Below are positions 40,680-49,785 of a stretch of DNA of 64,000 bases, in pieces. The notes under the pieces were generated by a model. That model was not told the origin of the DNA, searched no databases, and was given only the letters and a program-made list of their open reading frames with translations. The stretch spans positions 112,394-176,393 of the forward strand of contig CALUVG010000001.1 in the NCBI GenBank assembly GCA_944324165.1, given 5' to 3'. The DNA is from Candidatus Gastranaerophilales bacterium. Lineage in GTDB: Bacteria; Cyanobacteriota; Vampirovibrionia; Gastranaerophilales; Gastranaerophilaceae. How positions within the stretch are numbered: position 1 is the stretch's first letter; each line of letters starts with the position of its first letter. A program made the translations under genes and the position numbers.

Positions 40680-42842
40680 ATGGAAAAGACTAATGTAAAT
40701 ATCGATGAGGCTATAGAAAAATTAAAATCTTATTCTTTCCATATGCAAACGTATTCTGAGGACAGTCTTTTATTTGACAGAGTTTTTAAGTTTTCCGGTA
40801 ATAAAGACAAATTATCAAAAATAAAAGATGAAATAGCGGGCAATGGATTGCGTGGTTCTATTAGGATTTTGCGCTATGTTTTTGCACAAAAACTTGAAAA
40901 TTATGACATAGATTCCGCTGGCGCCATTGGTGATACAATAGAAGAAATAAAAACGAATTTTAACAGGAAAAATGTAGAATATTTTGAAAAATATTTGGCT
41001 AAAGAGCAGCCTCAGGCGCTGGAATATATTCGTGATTATAAAAATAAAAACAATAATGCATTCAGCAACTGGGGCGCCTACTATCGGTATTTACTTCCTT
41101 TTATATATTCTGTTGATGATAGAATAAAAGTCTGGGATTACATAAAAATTGTTATAAACAAGTTACTTGAAGATTTAGATATCAGTGATGAATATGAATG
41201 TATCAGTACACCTAACCGGTGGGGGGAAAAGATAAAAAGCTATTACGGTTTCGAAGGTCCGAGCAATTACGGTTCTGCCCGTGCGGCTATAATGATTCAC
41301 CCGAAAGCAATACCTGACCATAAAAATGCTATTCAGTTTTATTGTGGTTTTTCTCATGGCGTAATAGAGGCAGGTGTTGGCATTGGCTGGAGTATTGATA
41401 AATCTATACGTAAAAAATTATCGCTGCCAGATACGAATATTTCTAGTCTGCAAACATATAATGAATTGCTTAATAAATTCAAATCAATAAAAAATATAGT
41501 CCTGGAGGCGAATAATAAACTACTTGAACTAAATGCTGATGCAAGTCAGAATAAAATAATTATTGAAAATGACGCGGAAACTGAAGGTGACAAAGATGAG
41601 ACTTCTAACCTTTTTGATGTTGATAGAAAAGGAAATTTAGAAAAAGTCTCTGATATTATTAAATCAACAAAAGTCGCCAAACATTTTCCTATAGACGTTG
41701 ATTATCTGCAAAGAGATGTGTATGCAAAATTTCTGGCAGACATAATCAGAAATAAAGACAATACCCCGCCTTTGACAATAGGACTTTACGCTCCATGGGG
41801 TTACGGTAAAACTCATCTGATAAATTTAATTAAAAAACATCTTAAAAATGATAAAACAATTAAGTTTATAGATTTTGATGCATGGCAATATAATGATCAA
41901 GAACATATTTGGGCTGCACTGGTTATGAAATTTATGCAGCAATGTGAAAAAAATTTATTCTTTTATTTAAGATACCTTATCTGGAAACTTTCAAAATTTG
42001 TAACTTATGAAAATTGTTTAAAATTGTTAATATACTGGGGCATTATGGCTGTTTTTATACCCGGATATCTGCCTGAAATAAGTAAATTTGTTAGTATACT
42101 TATAGCTCATCCTGTAATATTCAGTTTTATATTTACTTTTCTGCCTGATTTGATAAAATACCCTAATTTTAATATAAACAATGAATTTCTACAGTGTTTT
42201 AAAATGCCGACTTATAATGAACATTTAGGATTCCGTAATGATGTCACTGAACTTATAAATTTAACTATAAATCATTTAACCCGGCACAATCAAAGAATTG
42301 TACTGGTAATTGATAACTTAGACAGATGTTCACAAGAAAATATTATGAAAATTCTTGATGCAATATCCCAGTTCTTAACCAACTGTACAAATGGGGAAAA
42401 TCATAATCATAACATTGCGACAATTTTTGCAATAGACCATGAAATAGTAAAAGCAGCCGTAAAAAGTAAATTAGCCGTCAACAATACGCAAGATGCCAAT
42501 AAGTTAGACAATAAAGCTGAAGAGTATTTGGATAAGATTATCAATATACCTTTTACTATTCCTGCGCCGCAAAGTAACGAAGATTTTCTTCTAAACTCAG
42601 TTGATGATAATAATGAAAATATCGTCAGATTTATTGCAGATGTAATATTACCGCGCAAAAATTTATCACCACGTCAGATACAAAAATATATTAACGAGTT
42701 AATATTATTTAAAAATTTACATACAGGTAATGCAAACGATTATTTGCTGCTTACTTACCTTAGAGAACTTTCTGAACTAAAAATTATAGAAAATGATCAG
42801 CTTATTAAAAAGTTATTTGATTATAGAATTATCAGAGACTAA
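40680..42842 (+). CDS. KAP family P-loop NTPase with membrane segments
   Basis: The 720-residue protein has an N-terminal region of about 300 residues of unknown type, then a KAP-type NTPase domain. The Walker A is APWGYGKTH (Lys377), followed by FIDFDAWQYND, a KAP hallmark. Two hydrophobic segments (about 445-500) interrupt the NTPase fold, as is usual in this family. Walker B is IVLVIDNLDR (Asp545), and FAIDHEIVKAA follows. Some KAP proteins act against phage (PifA is a member). Here there are no phage-defence neighbours, only the small HTH gene upstream. There is no ribosome binding site; an extended -10 (TGTTATACT) ends six bases before the ATG, which suggests a leaderless transcript. The N-terminal region may be a sensor. 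Confidence 0.85.
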   Translation: MEKTNVNIDEAIEKLKSYSFHMQTYSEDSLLFDRVFKFSGNKDKLSKIKDEIAGNGLRGSIRILRYVFAQKLENYDIDSAGAIGDTIEEIKTNFNRKNVEYFEKYLAKEQPQALEYIRDYKNKNNNAFSNWGAYYRYLLPFIYSVDDRIKVWDYIKIVINKLLEDLDISDEYECISTPNRWGEKIKSYYGFEGPSNYGSARAAIMIHPKAIPDHKNAIQFYCGFSHGVIEAGVGIGWSIDKSIRKKLSLPDTNISSLQTYNELLNKFKSIKNIVLEANNKLLELNADASQNKIIIENDAETEGDKDETSNLFDVDRKGNLEKVSDIIKSTKVAKHFPIDVDYLQRDVYAKFLADIIRNKDNTPPLTIGLYAPWGYGKTHLINLIKKHLKNDKTIKFIDFDAWQYNDQEHIWAALVMKFMQQCEKNLFFYLRYLIWKLSKFVTYENCLKLLIYWGIMAVFIPGYLPEISKFVSILIAHPVIFSFIFTFLPDLIKYPNFNINNEFLQCFKMPTYNEHLGFRNDVTELINLTINHLTRHNQRIVLVIDNLDRCSQENIMKILDAISQFLTNCTNGENHNHNIATIFAIDHEIVKAAVKSKLAVNNTQDANKLDNKAEEYLDKIINIPFTIPAPQSNEDFLLNSVDDNNENIVRFIADVILPRKNLSPRQIQKYINELILFKNLHTGNANDYLLLTYLRELSELKIIENDQLIKKLFDYRIIRD

Positions 42843-42876
42843 TTGGGATCCATATATCACGATTAATACAAAAGTT

Positions 42877-42902
42877 TATCGCCGTCTTAAAAGGCGGCGA
42901 TA
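42877..42902. terminator. Bidirectional terminator between KAP NTPase and leuS
   Basis: A 12-base stem (TATCGCCGTCTT and AAGGCGGCGATA, one G-T pair) with a two-base loop lies between two convergent genes. Confidence 0.75.
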
Positions 42903-42908
42903 CTAAAT

Positions 42909-45395
42909 CTATTTAACTACTATATTAACCAGTTTTTTCGGAACTACAATCGTTTTAACTATTGTTTTTCCGCCCGTTAATTCTTTAATCTTTGGACTGT
43001 TTAATGCTATTTCTTTGAGTTCATCCTGTCCTAAAGATTCATCAACATCAATCTTGTCCTTCACCTTGCCATTAACTTGAACAACAAGAGTTATAGAGCT
43101 TGCTTTGGCAAGATTTTCATCCCACTCAAGCCACGGCTCATCATGAATTGAAGTTGTTGCGCCTAATTCTGACCAGGCTTCTTCTGTAAGGTGAACTGCA
43201 ACTGGTGACATTAACTTTAAGAGTGCAATTATCGCAAAACTCATTACATTTTTGTCTTCCGCATCAAGTTCTTTTTTAGCTGAACACCAATCATAAATAG
43301 CATTCGTCAATTCACGATATTTTGAAATAACAGTGTTGAACTGGAAGTCATTTGAAATATCATTTGTTATGCCTTTAATTGCAATATGCACATTTCTTAC
43401 AAGATCGTCATTCTCTTTCTTTAGCGGGAATTCTAATTTGTAATTCAGGTTAATGTCATCAGCATTAGAGGCAACAAGACGCCAAACCCTATTGAGGAAT
43501 TTATAACATCCTTCAACTCCGGCATCTGACCAATCAAAATCTCTTGCTGGAGGTGAATCTGACAGTATAAATAATCTTGCAGTATCAGCCCCGTAATTTT
43601 CAAATATTTCATCAGGATCAACCGTATTACCTTTGGATTTTGACATTTTTGCTCCGTCTTTTAATACCATTCCCTGAGTTAACAAGTTTTTAAAAGGTTC
43701 GTCAAAATCCAGCAGTCCTAAATCTCTTAATGCTTTTGTAAAAAATCTTGAGTATAAAAGGTGTAAAATAGCGTGTTCTATACCTCCTACATACTGATCA
43801 ACCGGCAGCCATTTGTTTACAAGATTTTTATCAAACGGTTTTTCCGTATTTCGAGCATCTGCATAACGCAGATAATACCAGCTTGAACAAATAAAAGTGT
43901 CCATTGTATCAGTTTCACGTCTTGCTTTGCCGCCGCAAACAGGACATGTTGTTTCAAGGAAAGTTTTGGATGTGAGAATAGGTGATTTTCCAACAACGCT
44001 GAAATCAACGTCTTTTGGCAGCAATACAGGAAGCTGGTCTTCAGGTACAGGCTGAATACCGCATTTTTCACAATAAACAACCGGTATTGGAGCGCCCCAG
44101 TATCTTTGACGTGATATTAACCAGTCGCGAAGTCTGTACTGAGTTTTAAATTCACCAAAGCCTTCTTTAACTGCTTTTTCGGTAATTACCTTTTTAGCAT
44201 CCTCATTTTTCATCCCGTTAAATTCACCGGAATTTATAAGCACTCCGGGATCAGTATAAGCAGCATCGTTACAATCAGATGGATTTTGCGGGTCTTGAAT
44301 AACTACTTTTAAAGGTAAGTTATATTTTTTTGCAAAATCAAAGTCACGTGTATCGTGTGTAGGAACAGCCATAACCGCTCCTGTGCCGTATTCAACAAGC
44401 GCATAATCAGCAGTCCAGAGCGGGAATTTTTCGCCCGTAAACGGATTAATAGCGTGAGTCCCCAGTGGAACACCTGTTTTTACCCGTTCGGTTGAAAGTC
44501 TTTCTATTTCTGTCATTTTACGGGCATTAGCACGATAAGCCTCAACAGCCTCCTTATTTTCAGGAGTTGTTAAAGCTTCTATATCTTTGTATTCCGGAGC
44601 AACAACCAGATATGTTATACCATAAGCAGTATCCGGTCTTGTTGTGTAAACCGGTATTTCTATTTCTTTACCGTTCGGGGCATCTGCAACTTTAAATTTT
44701 AAAATCGCTCCCTGAGACTTACCTATCCAGTTAGCCTGCATTGTTTTTACGTTATCGCCCCAGCCGGTTAATTTATCTAAATCTTTAAGCAAAACTTCTG
44801 CATAATCAGTAATTTTCAAAAACCATTGAGAAAGATATTTTTTCTCAACAACACTGTCACATCTCCAGCATTTGCCGTCAATAACCTGTTCGTTTGCAAG
44901 AACTGTTGCACATTTATCGCACCAGTTAACTGCGGCTTCTTTTTTATATGCAAGTCCTTTTTTGTATAATTGCAGAAACAGCCACTGCGTCCATTTGTAA
45001 TAATCAGGTTTGCAGGTTGTGACTTCTCTATTCCAATCATATGAAAGCCCCAGCATTTTAAGCTGTTTAGTCATATAAGCAATATTTTCATCAGTCCATT
45101 TGGCAGGATCAGCCCCGTGTTTCATCGCAGCATTTTCAGCAGGCAGTCCGAAACTGTCCCATCCCATCGGGTGAAGGACATTATATCCTTGAGCCTTTTT
45201 AAATCTGGCAATTACATCTGTAATTGTGTAATTGCGAACGTGTCCCATATGCAGTTTTCCTGACGGATAAGGAAACATAGACAGTGCGTAATATTTAGGT
45301 TTATCACTGTCATCGCAAGTTTTAAATGCATCGTCTTCTTCCCATTTTTTTTGCCATTTTTTTTCTATTTCCTGTGGAAAATATGCTTCTTTCAT
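42909..45395 (-). CDS. leuS: Leucyl-tRNA synthetase
   Basis: LeuS charges tRNA(Leu). The ATG at 45395 has GGGGAGA upstream; the longer reading from 45452 does not. The 828-residue enzyme has the class I signatures HMGH (in GKLHMGHVRNYTI) and KMSKS (in GAKMSKSKGNTVDPD). The editing domain has TTRPDTAYG, and the zinc segment has CxxC pairs (CPVCGGKAR and others). The ordering is the bacterial one, with the leucine-specific domain before KMSKS and the anticodon-binding region in the C-terminal third. It is transcribed away from the perfect inverted repeat at 45466. Confidence 0.97.
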   Translation of the reverse strand: MKEAYFPQEIEKKWQKKWEEDDAFKTCDDSDKPKYYALSMFPYPSGKLHMGHVRNYTITDVIARFKKAQGYNVLHPMGWDSFGLPAENAAMKHGADPAKWTDENIAYMTKQLKMLGLSYDWNREVTTCKPDYYKWTQWLFLQLYKKGLAYKKEAAVNWCDKCATVLANEQVIDGKCWRCDSVVEKKYLSQWFLKITDYAEVLLKDLDKLTGWGDNVKTMQANWIGKSQGAILKFKVADAPNGKEIEIPVYTTRPDTAYGITYLVVAPEYKDIEALTTPENKEAVEAYRANARKMTEIERLSTERVKTGVPLGTHAINPFTGEKFPLWTADYALVEYGTGAVMAVPTHDTRDFDFAKKYNLPLKVVIQDPQNPSDCNDAAYTDPGVLINSGEFNGMKNEDAKKVITEKAVKEGFGEFKTQYRLRDWLISRQRYWGAPIPVVYCEKCGIQPVPEDQLPVLLPKDVDFSVVGKSPILTSKTFLETTCPVCGGKARRETDTMDTFICSSWYYLRYADARNTEKPFDKNLVNKWLPVDQYVGGIEHAILHLLYSRFFTKALRDLGLLDFDEPFKNLLTQGMVLKDGAKMSKSKGNTVDPDEIFENYGADTARLFILSDSPPARDFDWSDAGVEGCYKFLNRVWRLVASNADDINLNYKLEFPLKKENDDLVRNVHIAIKGITNDISNDFQFNTVISKYRELTNAIYDWCSAKKELDAEDKNVMSFAIIALLKLMSPVAVHLTEEAWSELGATTSIHDEPWLEWDENLAKASSITLVVQVNGKVKDKIDVDESLGQDELKEIALNSPKIKELTGGKTIVKTIVVPKKLVNIVVK

Positions 45396-45465
45396 CTTTT
45401 TCTCCCCTTGTACTGTAGTAAAAATGCTAGCACAAATAAAAAAAATTCGCAAACAATGTCCCTAA

Positions 45466-45509
45466 TTTCATGTAGGTGTTTTCGTGGACACGAAAACACC
45501 TACATGAAA
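45466..45509. repeat. Perfect 21-bp inverted repeat
   Basis: The arms run 45466-45486 and 45489-45509, identical to each other's complement with only a two-base spacer (GA). The core reads GTGTTTTCGTGGACACGAAA. There is no T-run on either side, so it is not a normal terminator. It sits between the divergent leuS and 45576 genes and could be an operator, a cruciform site or the remnant of a mobile element. Confidence 0.85.
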
Positions 45510-45575
45510 ACACTGACTTGTGGTGAAAACAAACAGGAGTTATAATATAAAAAATTTATCTAAAGGGGAACAATT

Positions 45576-47012
45576 ATGAATCAAACTGAAAAAGACTTTA
45601 TCAAATTAGTATTAGAAGACGAACGTTTTAACGATAACACTAAAAAACTTGTTATCGAAAGTATTTTTGAGCGGCATCGTGACCAATTAGATGACGAATT
45701 GAAAGAATATTTATACCGCCAGTATGCAGGAGCGGCATTACAGCTGGGCAGTGCCTTCATGCCTGCCGGAAGTCTTGGAAAGGCGGGCATACAAGTTGGC
45801 GAACAACTGCTAAAAAAATCTATTGGGCGCAAACTATCGCAGGAGATTGGAGCCGGAGCAGCAGTCGGAATGGGAAGCGGGGCTGTTTTTGGAGCAGGAA
45901 GGGGGATAAGCGAAAATAAAAATCCAATTTTAACGGCAGTTACAGATGCACTAACAGGATTGTTCAGCGGCGGTGCCCTCGGGGCAATTGGCGGTAATAT
46001 ACAAAAGGCAATTAAAAAACATCTATTAACTAATTATAATATTAGTAACAATATGACTCCCAAAGAAATGCAAGATTTAAAACAGCTGGGCAAAGAATAT
46101 TATAAAAATTATTTAGAACAGACTCAAGTAAATAATAATTTAATTGGTCCAGTTAATTTTCCTAAGAGACAATCTGGAGAAATACGGTTGCATAATTACC
46201 CACAAATACCTAATTTACAAAATCAAATCAAGAACGCCAAAATTAGTATATATAGCAATGATAAACCGAACAGGGGTGATGCTTTATATTTCAATAAATT
46301 GTATAACAGTATAAACAATAAACATTATGAATATGTTATAAGAAAAAACAAAAACAAACCAGGTAATGATTTTTATCAAATAAAACAAGTTGATTCCAGT
46401 CCTGCTTATCCGGACCAAACCCAGATAAACAAGACAGAACCCAATAATATCATTAATGATATTATCAATACCGATAAAATATTCTCGTACGATGACCAAG
46501 AATATAAATCTGTACCCAATAATATTATAACAAATAATTCCACAAATATCAAGTCTGAAAATGCAAATCTTAACAATAATTCCATTTCAAAGATTGTGCA
46601 ATCTTTTTTAGCCGCAGGTATAAGTAAGAATGTGTATGATAAAAATCATATTTTTACACCTGAAGAAATAGGGGCTATGACACAGGAGGAATTTGAAGAA
46701 AATGAAGATGCTATTATGGAACAAATGGCTAAAGGACAAATTCGACCTACAGCACGTGACTATTCTAACTTCAAAAATCCATATAATGGAGATGATCGAA
46801 TTTTTTCTCGTGAAGATATTGATGCTATGACAACTAAAGAATTTGAAGAAAACGAGCAGGCTATTTATGCGCAAATGAAGTCAATAGGCGTGCCTCACAA
46901 TTCTGAACTGGCTGAAAACGCAAGAAGAAATGGTGTAGTTTATGTAAGGGCTTATAAGAGAGAAGACGGCACAGAAGTCAAAGGATACTACAGATCATTA
47001 CCGCGTTATTAA
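45576..47012 (+). CDS. Modular protein with repeated C-terminal motif, possible toxin
   Basis: The 478-residue protein has four visible parts. A helical N-terminus (1-50) is acidic. A Gly/Ala-rich region (about 50-150, with GAGAAVGMGSGAVFGAGRG) could cross a membrane. A central domain (about 195-285, ending in YEYVIRKNKNKPGNDFYQI) weakly resembles phage-associated nuclease toxins of the PBECR type. After an Asn-rich linker come two copies of a motif, IF[TS]xE[DE]IxAMTxxEFEENExAI (near 370-400 and 408-440). I recall similar motifs in Gastranaerophilales accessory genes. AAGGGG precedes the ATG. No immunity gene is obvious downstream; instead there is a broken copy of part of this gene. The toxin idea is speculative. 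Confidence 0.6.
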   Translation: MNQTEKDFIKLVLEDERFNDNTKKLVIESIFERHRDQLDDELKEYLYRQYAGAALQLGSAFMPAGSLGKAGIQVGEQLLKKSIGRKLSQEIGAGAAVGMGSGAVFGAGRGISENKNPILTAVTDALTGLFSGGALGAIGGNIQKAIKKHLLTNYNISNNMTPKEMQDLKQLGKEYYKNYLEQTQVNNNLIGPVNFPKRQSGEIRLHNYPQIPNLQNQIKNAKISIYSNDKPNRGDALYFNKLYNSINNKHYEYVIRKNKNKPGNDFYQIKQVDSSPAYPDQTQINKTEPNNIINDIINTDKIFSYDDQEYKSVPNNIITNNSTNIKSENANLNNNSISKIVQSFLAAGISKNVYDKNHIFTPEEIGAMTQEEFEENEDAIMEQMAKGQIRPTARDYSNFKNPYNGDDRIFSREDIDAMTTKEFEENEQAIYAQMKSIGVPHNSELAENARRNGVVYVRAYKREDGTEVKGYYRSLPRY

Positions 47013-47017
47013 GTTAA

Positions 47018-47220
47018 GTTCCCAATATTATAAAACCGAAAGAGCCCACTGAACAGAATAACTCTTTCGGGTCGGATATCTCTATCCCTAAATCGGAAAG
47101 GCTAACGCCTGTTCTGCGAGGCCCTTCCGATCCGGACAGTACTGCCAATAATATTATAACAAATAATTCCGCAAATGTCAAGTTTGAAGCACACAAATCT
47201 TAACAATAATTCCGTTTTAA
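47018..47220 (+). pseudogene. Broken partial copy of the linker of the 45576 gene
   Basis: Directly after the stop of the 45576 gene an open stretch of 61 codons (47018-47203) begins in the same direction. From about 47145 to 47218 it is nearly identical to 46516-46588 inside that gene (ANNIITNNSANVK here, PNNIITNNSTNIK there). The copy has one extra base, which shifts its frame into TAA at 47201. The first 42 codons have no match in the intact gene. It has no start codon or ribosome binding site. This looks like a displaced, decayed cassette from an earlier duplication or recombination. The rest of 47220-47439 shows only a short hairpin and no gene. Confidence 0.7.
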
Positions 47221-47439
47221 TAAAATTATTTACACTTTACAATTATAATTGCAATAAATAATGCCATCTGCCGGCGATAAATAAGCCGAAGTGCCGGCAA
47301 ATGACACTATAGACTACGAATTCAACTTAAAATAAATTTCAAATCTCAGACATAATCCGTTTATATATTAACAAATTACTCCGTTAACGTCAAGTTTCCG
47401 CATTCTATAAAAAAATATAAAACTAATTATTATATACAA

Positions 47440-47468
47440 TTCACATAATGAAAATTTTGCGCTATAAT
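47440..47468 (+). promoter_or_regulatory. Leaderless-type promoter of the NTF2-like gene
   Basis: TTCACA (47440-47445), 17 bases and TATAAT (47463-47468) are followed by six bases and the ATG at 47475. The boxes lie inside the longer reading from 47448, which argues against that start. Confidence 0.65.
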
Positions 47469-47474
47469 AAAACC

Positions 47475-48416
47475 ATGATGAAAAAACTATTATTACCTTT
47501 AATTATTTCAGCGGTTATTTTCAGCGGTGCAATTCAGCCGGCGCAGGCAAGACTGTTTAACTCTACAATTACCGCAATTGAACAATCCAGAGAAATCAAT
47601 GCGACTTTCAAAGCAATACGAAATGTCATTAAAATTCAAAATGAATACTGCAACAAAAGAGACTACGACTCTTTGTATTCACTTTATAAAGAGGATTTTA
47701 TAAATAATGACGGATTTACTAAAGAAGTATACTTTAAACTGATAAAAGATACCTGGAAAAGTTATCCCGACATATCTTATACAACAGAAATAAAGTCCAT
47801 TAACATTACCAATAATTACGCGGCAGTAGAAGCTTATGAATATGCTGTTGCAACCTCTAAAGAAAATATTGAAGAGTTAGAAATAGTAGGAGAACTACAC
47901 GGATTTGCTCATACTGTATATTATCTTGAAAAAATCGGTAAGAACTGGAAAATAGCATCCGAAAATATAATCGAGGAAAAAACTTCTCTCAGCTATGGCG
48001 ATGCAAGATATTTAAGCATCAACCTTAATGCACCGGAACAAGTTGGGGCAGGAAAATCATACAGTACCAATTTAACAATAAATGTTCCTGATGATTCGGT
48101 TGTTGTTGCATCCATCGGACAAGAAAAAATCACTTATCCGCAAAGCCGTTCAGAAGAAGTGTTCAGAAGATTGAATGATGATAACACTCTTGAAAGAATG
48201 TTTACGGCAAATTCTGATAACACAAACGAATACAATATTGCATCTGTTGGCATTACACGTGCGGCTATTCCTGATGAAGACAATCCGCAAGACATAAAAA
48301 TCTATATGAGCGGTATTGCTTTTGTTATGACACGTGTCAATGTTGTACCGGTCAACAAATTTATTAAACTGGAGGATAATAAAGCAGAGGATAAAAATGG
48401 ACAGAAAGATAAGTAA
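47475..48416 (+). CDS. Exported NTF2/SnoaL-like hypothetical protein
   Basis: The start at 47475 is set by the promoter that ends six bases before it, and by the signal peptide it gives (MMKKLLLPL, a hydrophobic core, then PAQA before the mature protein). The 313-residue precursor has an NTF2-like domain at about 45-170: a helical start, YCNKRDYDSLYSLYKEDF, then strands ending in KNWKIASENI. The second half (about 175-313) is beta-rich and of unknown type. The protein is probably periplasmic. Its 3' end overlaps lspA by 20 bases, so it is probably co-transcribed with lspA, rluD and the following membrane protein. Confidence 0.7.
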   Translation: MMKKLLLPLIISAVIFSGAIQPAQARLFNSTITAIEQSREINATFKAIRNVIKIQNEYCNKRDYDSLYSLYKEDFINNDGFTKEVYFKLIKDTWKSYPDISYTTEIKSINITNNYAAVEAYEYAVATSKENIEELEIVGELHGFAHTVYYLEKIGKNWKIASENIIEEKTSLSYGDARYLSINLNAPEQVGAGKSYSTNLTINVPDDSVVVASIGQEKITYPQSRSEEVFRRLNDDNTLERMFTANSDNTNEYNIASVGITRAAIPDEDNPQDIKIYMSGIAFVMTRVNVVPVNKFIKLEDNKAEDKNGQKDK

Positions 48417-48864
48417 TTTCTTATATTTCATAATTTGCTATATATTTTTTATTTACGTAAATCTCTCACTATCCAATTTTATCGTCTACAATATAAGACA
48501 CGGATATCGCTTTACAAGTGAAATTATTTCTCTTCACTATATAAAAAATACAGGAGCGGCTTTCAGTATCCTTAAGGATTCGCGGGAAGTGCTGATAATA
48601 ATTTCAGTTATCGCGCTCGTTCTGCTTTTTTTATATGCACTAAAGCATATAAAATCAATTTCTATGAAAAGTTTATTTTTCATCGCGCTATTATCAGCCG
48701 GTATTGCAGGAAATCTGCATGAGCGTATCAGCATGGGTTATGTCAGAGATTATTTTGAATTTAGCTTTATAAATAATTTCCCTGTTTTTAATGTTTCGGA
48801 TATTTTTATAAATGTAAGTGTTATCGCGCTGATAATTTTAATCTTGCTAAAAAAAACTAAGTGA
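48397..48864 (+). CDS. lspA: Lipoprotein signal peptidase (signal peptidase II)
   Basis: LspA removes the signal from lipoproteins. The ATG at 48397 has AGAGGA upstream and overlaps the preceding gene. The 155-residue protein has four membrane segments. The catalytic aspartates are Asp118 (MGYVRDYF) and Asp135 (PVFNVSDIFI). NTGAAF is the usual conserved segment near the first catalytic region. The common GNLIDR motif reads GNLHER here, which keeps Asn and Arg but replaces Asp with Glu. It lies in a probable operon with rluD. The assignment is firm. Confidence 0.93.
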   Translation: MDRKISNFLYFIICYIFFIYVNLSLSNFIVYNIRHGYRFTSEIISLHYIKNTGAAFSILKDSREVLIIISVIALVLLFLYALKHIKSISMKSLFFIALLSAGIAGNLHERISMGYVRDYFEFSFINNFPVFNVSDIFINVSVIALIILILLKKTK

Positions 48865-48870
48865 CACAAT

Positions 48871-49785
48871 ATGATTATTTTTGTTAACGAAAATGATGAA
48901 TCTCAACGACTCGATAATTTTTTAACAGAAATTACGCATCTTTCACGTTCAAAAATTCAATCTGCAATTAAAAACGGAGATGTAAAGGTTAATGATACAA
49001 TTAAAAAGCCTTCTTATGTATTAAAAGAGAATGATAAAGTTGAATATGAATTCAGCACAGCCGAAGTAACCAAAATTGAGCCGCAGAATATTCCGCTTGA
49101 CATAATTTACGAAGATGACAATATGCTTGTTGTAAATAAATCCTCAGGAATGCTTACTCATCCCACGACGCTGGAAACAGAAAACACTCTTGTTAATGCA
49201 CTTTTGTACAAATATGACAAAAATTTATCAGATCTTAACGGTGAATTTAGACGCGGCATTATACACAGGCTTGACAGAAACACGTCAGGACTTTTAATAA
49301 TCGCAAAAAATAACCCTGCACATGAATTTCTTGCCAATCAAATTAGAAATCATTCAATAGTAAAAAAATATCGCGCAGTTGTAAAAGGTTATTATCCTGA
49401 CAGTGAAGAAAAAATAGATCTTCCAATAGGCAGAAACCCGAATCAGCCTCATAAAATGTGCGTAACCCCTGATGGCAAAGAAAGCACAACTCTGGTAAAA
49501 GTGCTTAAACATTTCGGCAATGAAGCAACATATCTTGAATTAACTCTGATTACAGGTCGTACACATCAAATTCGCGTTCATCTAAGTCACAATCATCACC
49601 CGATTTACAACGACACACTTTATGGAGCCGGAGCAGGAAAGGTTAAAACTCAAGAACAAGTATTACAATCATTCTATCTGGAGTTTACAAAACCTTTTTC
49701 TGATGAGATAATAAAATTGGAAATAGAACCGGATGAAAAGATTAAAAAAGTCTTAAATTACTTTGAAAACAGGAGAGAACAATGA
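48871..49785 (+). CDS. rluD: Ribosomal large subunit pseudouridine synthase, RluA/RluD type
   Basis: The 304-residue protein has an N-terminal S4 RNA-binding domain (about 10-70) and a catalytic domain with the nucleophile in HRLDRNTSG (Asp135). It then has TLITGRTHQIRVHLSHNHHPIYND, the family signature. The layout fits RluD or RluC, which modify 23S rRNA; RluD is the more likely name by length. It starts seven bases after lspA and overlaps the next gene by four bases (ATGA), so the three are coupled. Confidence 0.93.
   Translation: MIIFVNENDESQRLDNFLTEITHLSRSKIQSAIKNGDVKVNDTIKKPSYVLKENDKVEYEFSTAEVTKIEPQNIPLDIIYEDDNMLVVNKSSGMLTHPTTLETENTLVNALLYKYDKNLSDLNGEFRRGIIHRLDRNTSGLLIIAKNNPAHEFLANQIRNHSIVKKYRAVVKGYYPDSEEKIDLPIGRNPNQPHKMCVTPDGKESTTLVKVLKHFGNEATYLELTLITGRTHQIRVHLSHNHHPIYNDTLYGAGAGKVKTQEQVLQSFYLEFTKPFSDEIIKLEIEPDEKIKKVLNYFENRREQ

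Noticed and set aside
47014..47196. Minus-strand ORF in the gap after 47012
   Set aside because: It is antisense to the fragment that matches the 45576 gene and has no ribosome binding site.
47448..47474. Start of the NTF2-like gene at 47448
   Set aside because: A promoter lies inside this stretch, and the start at 47475 gives a cleaner signal peptide.
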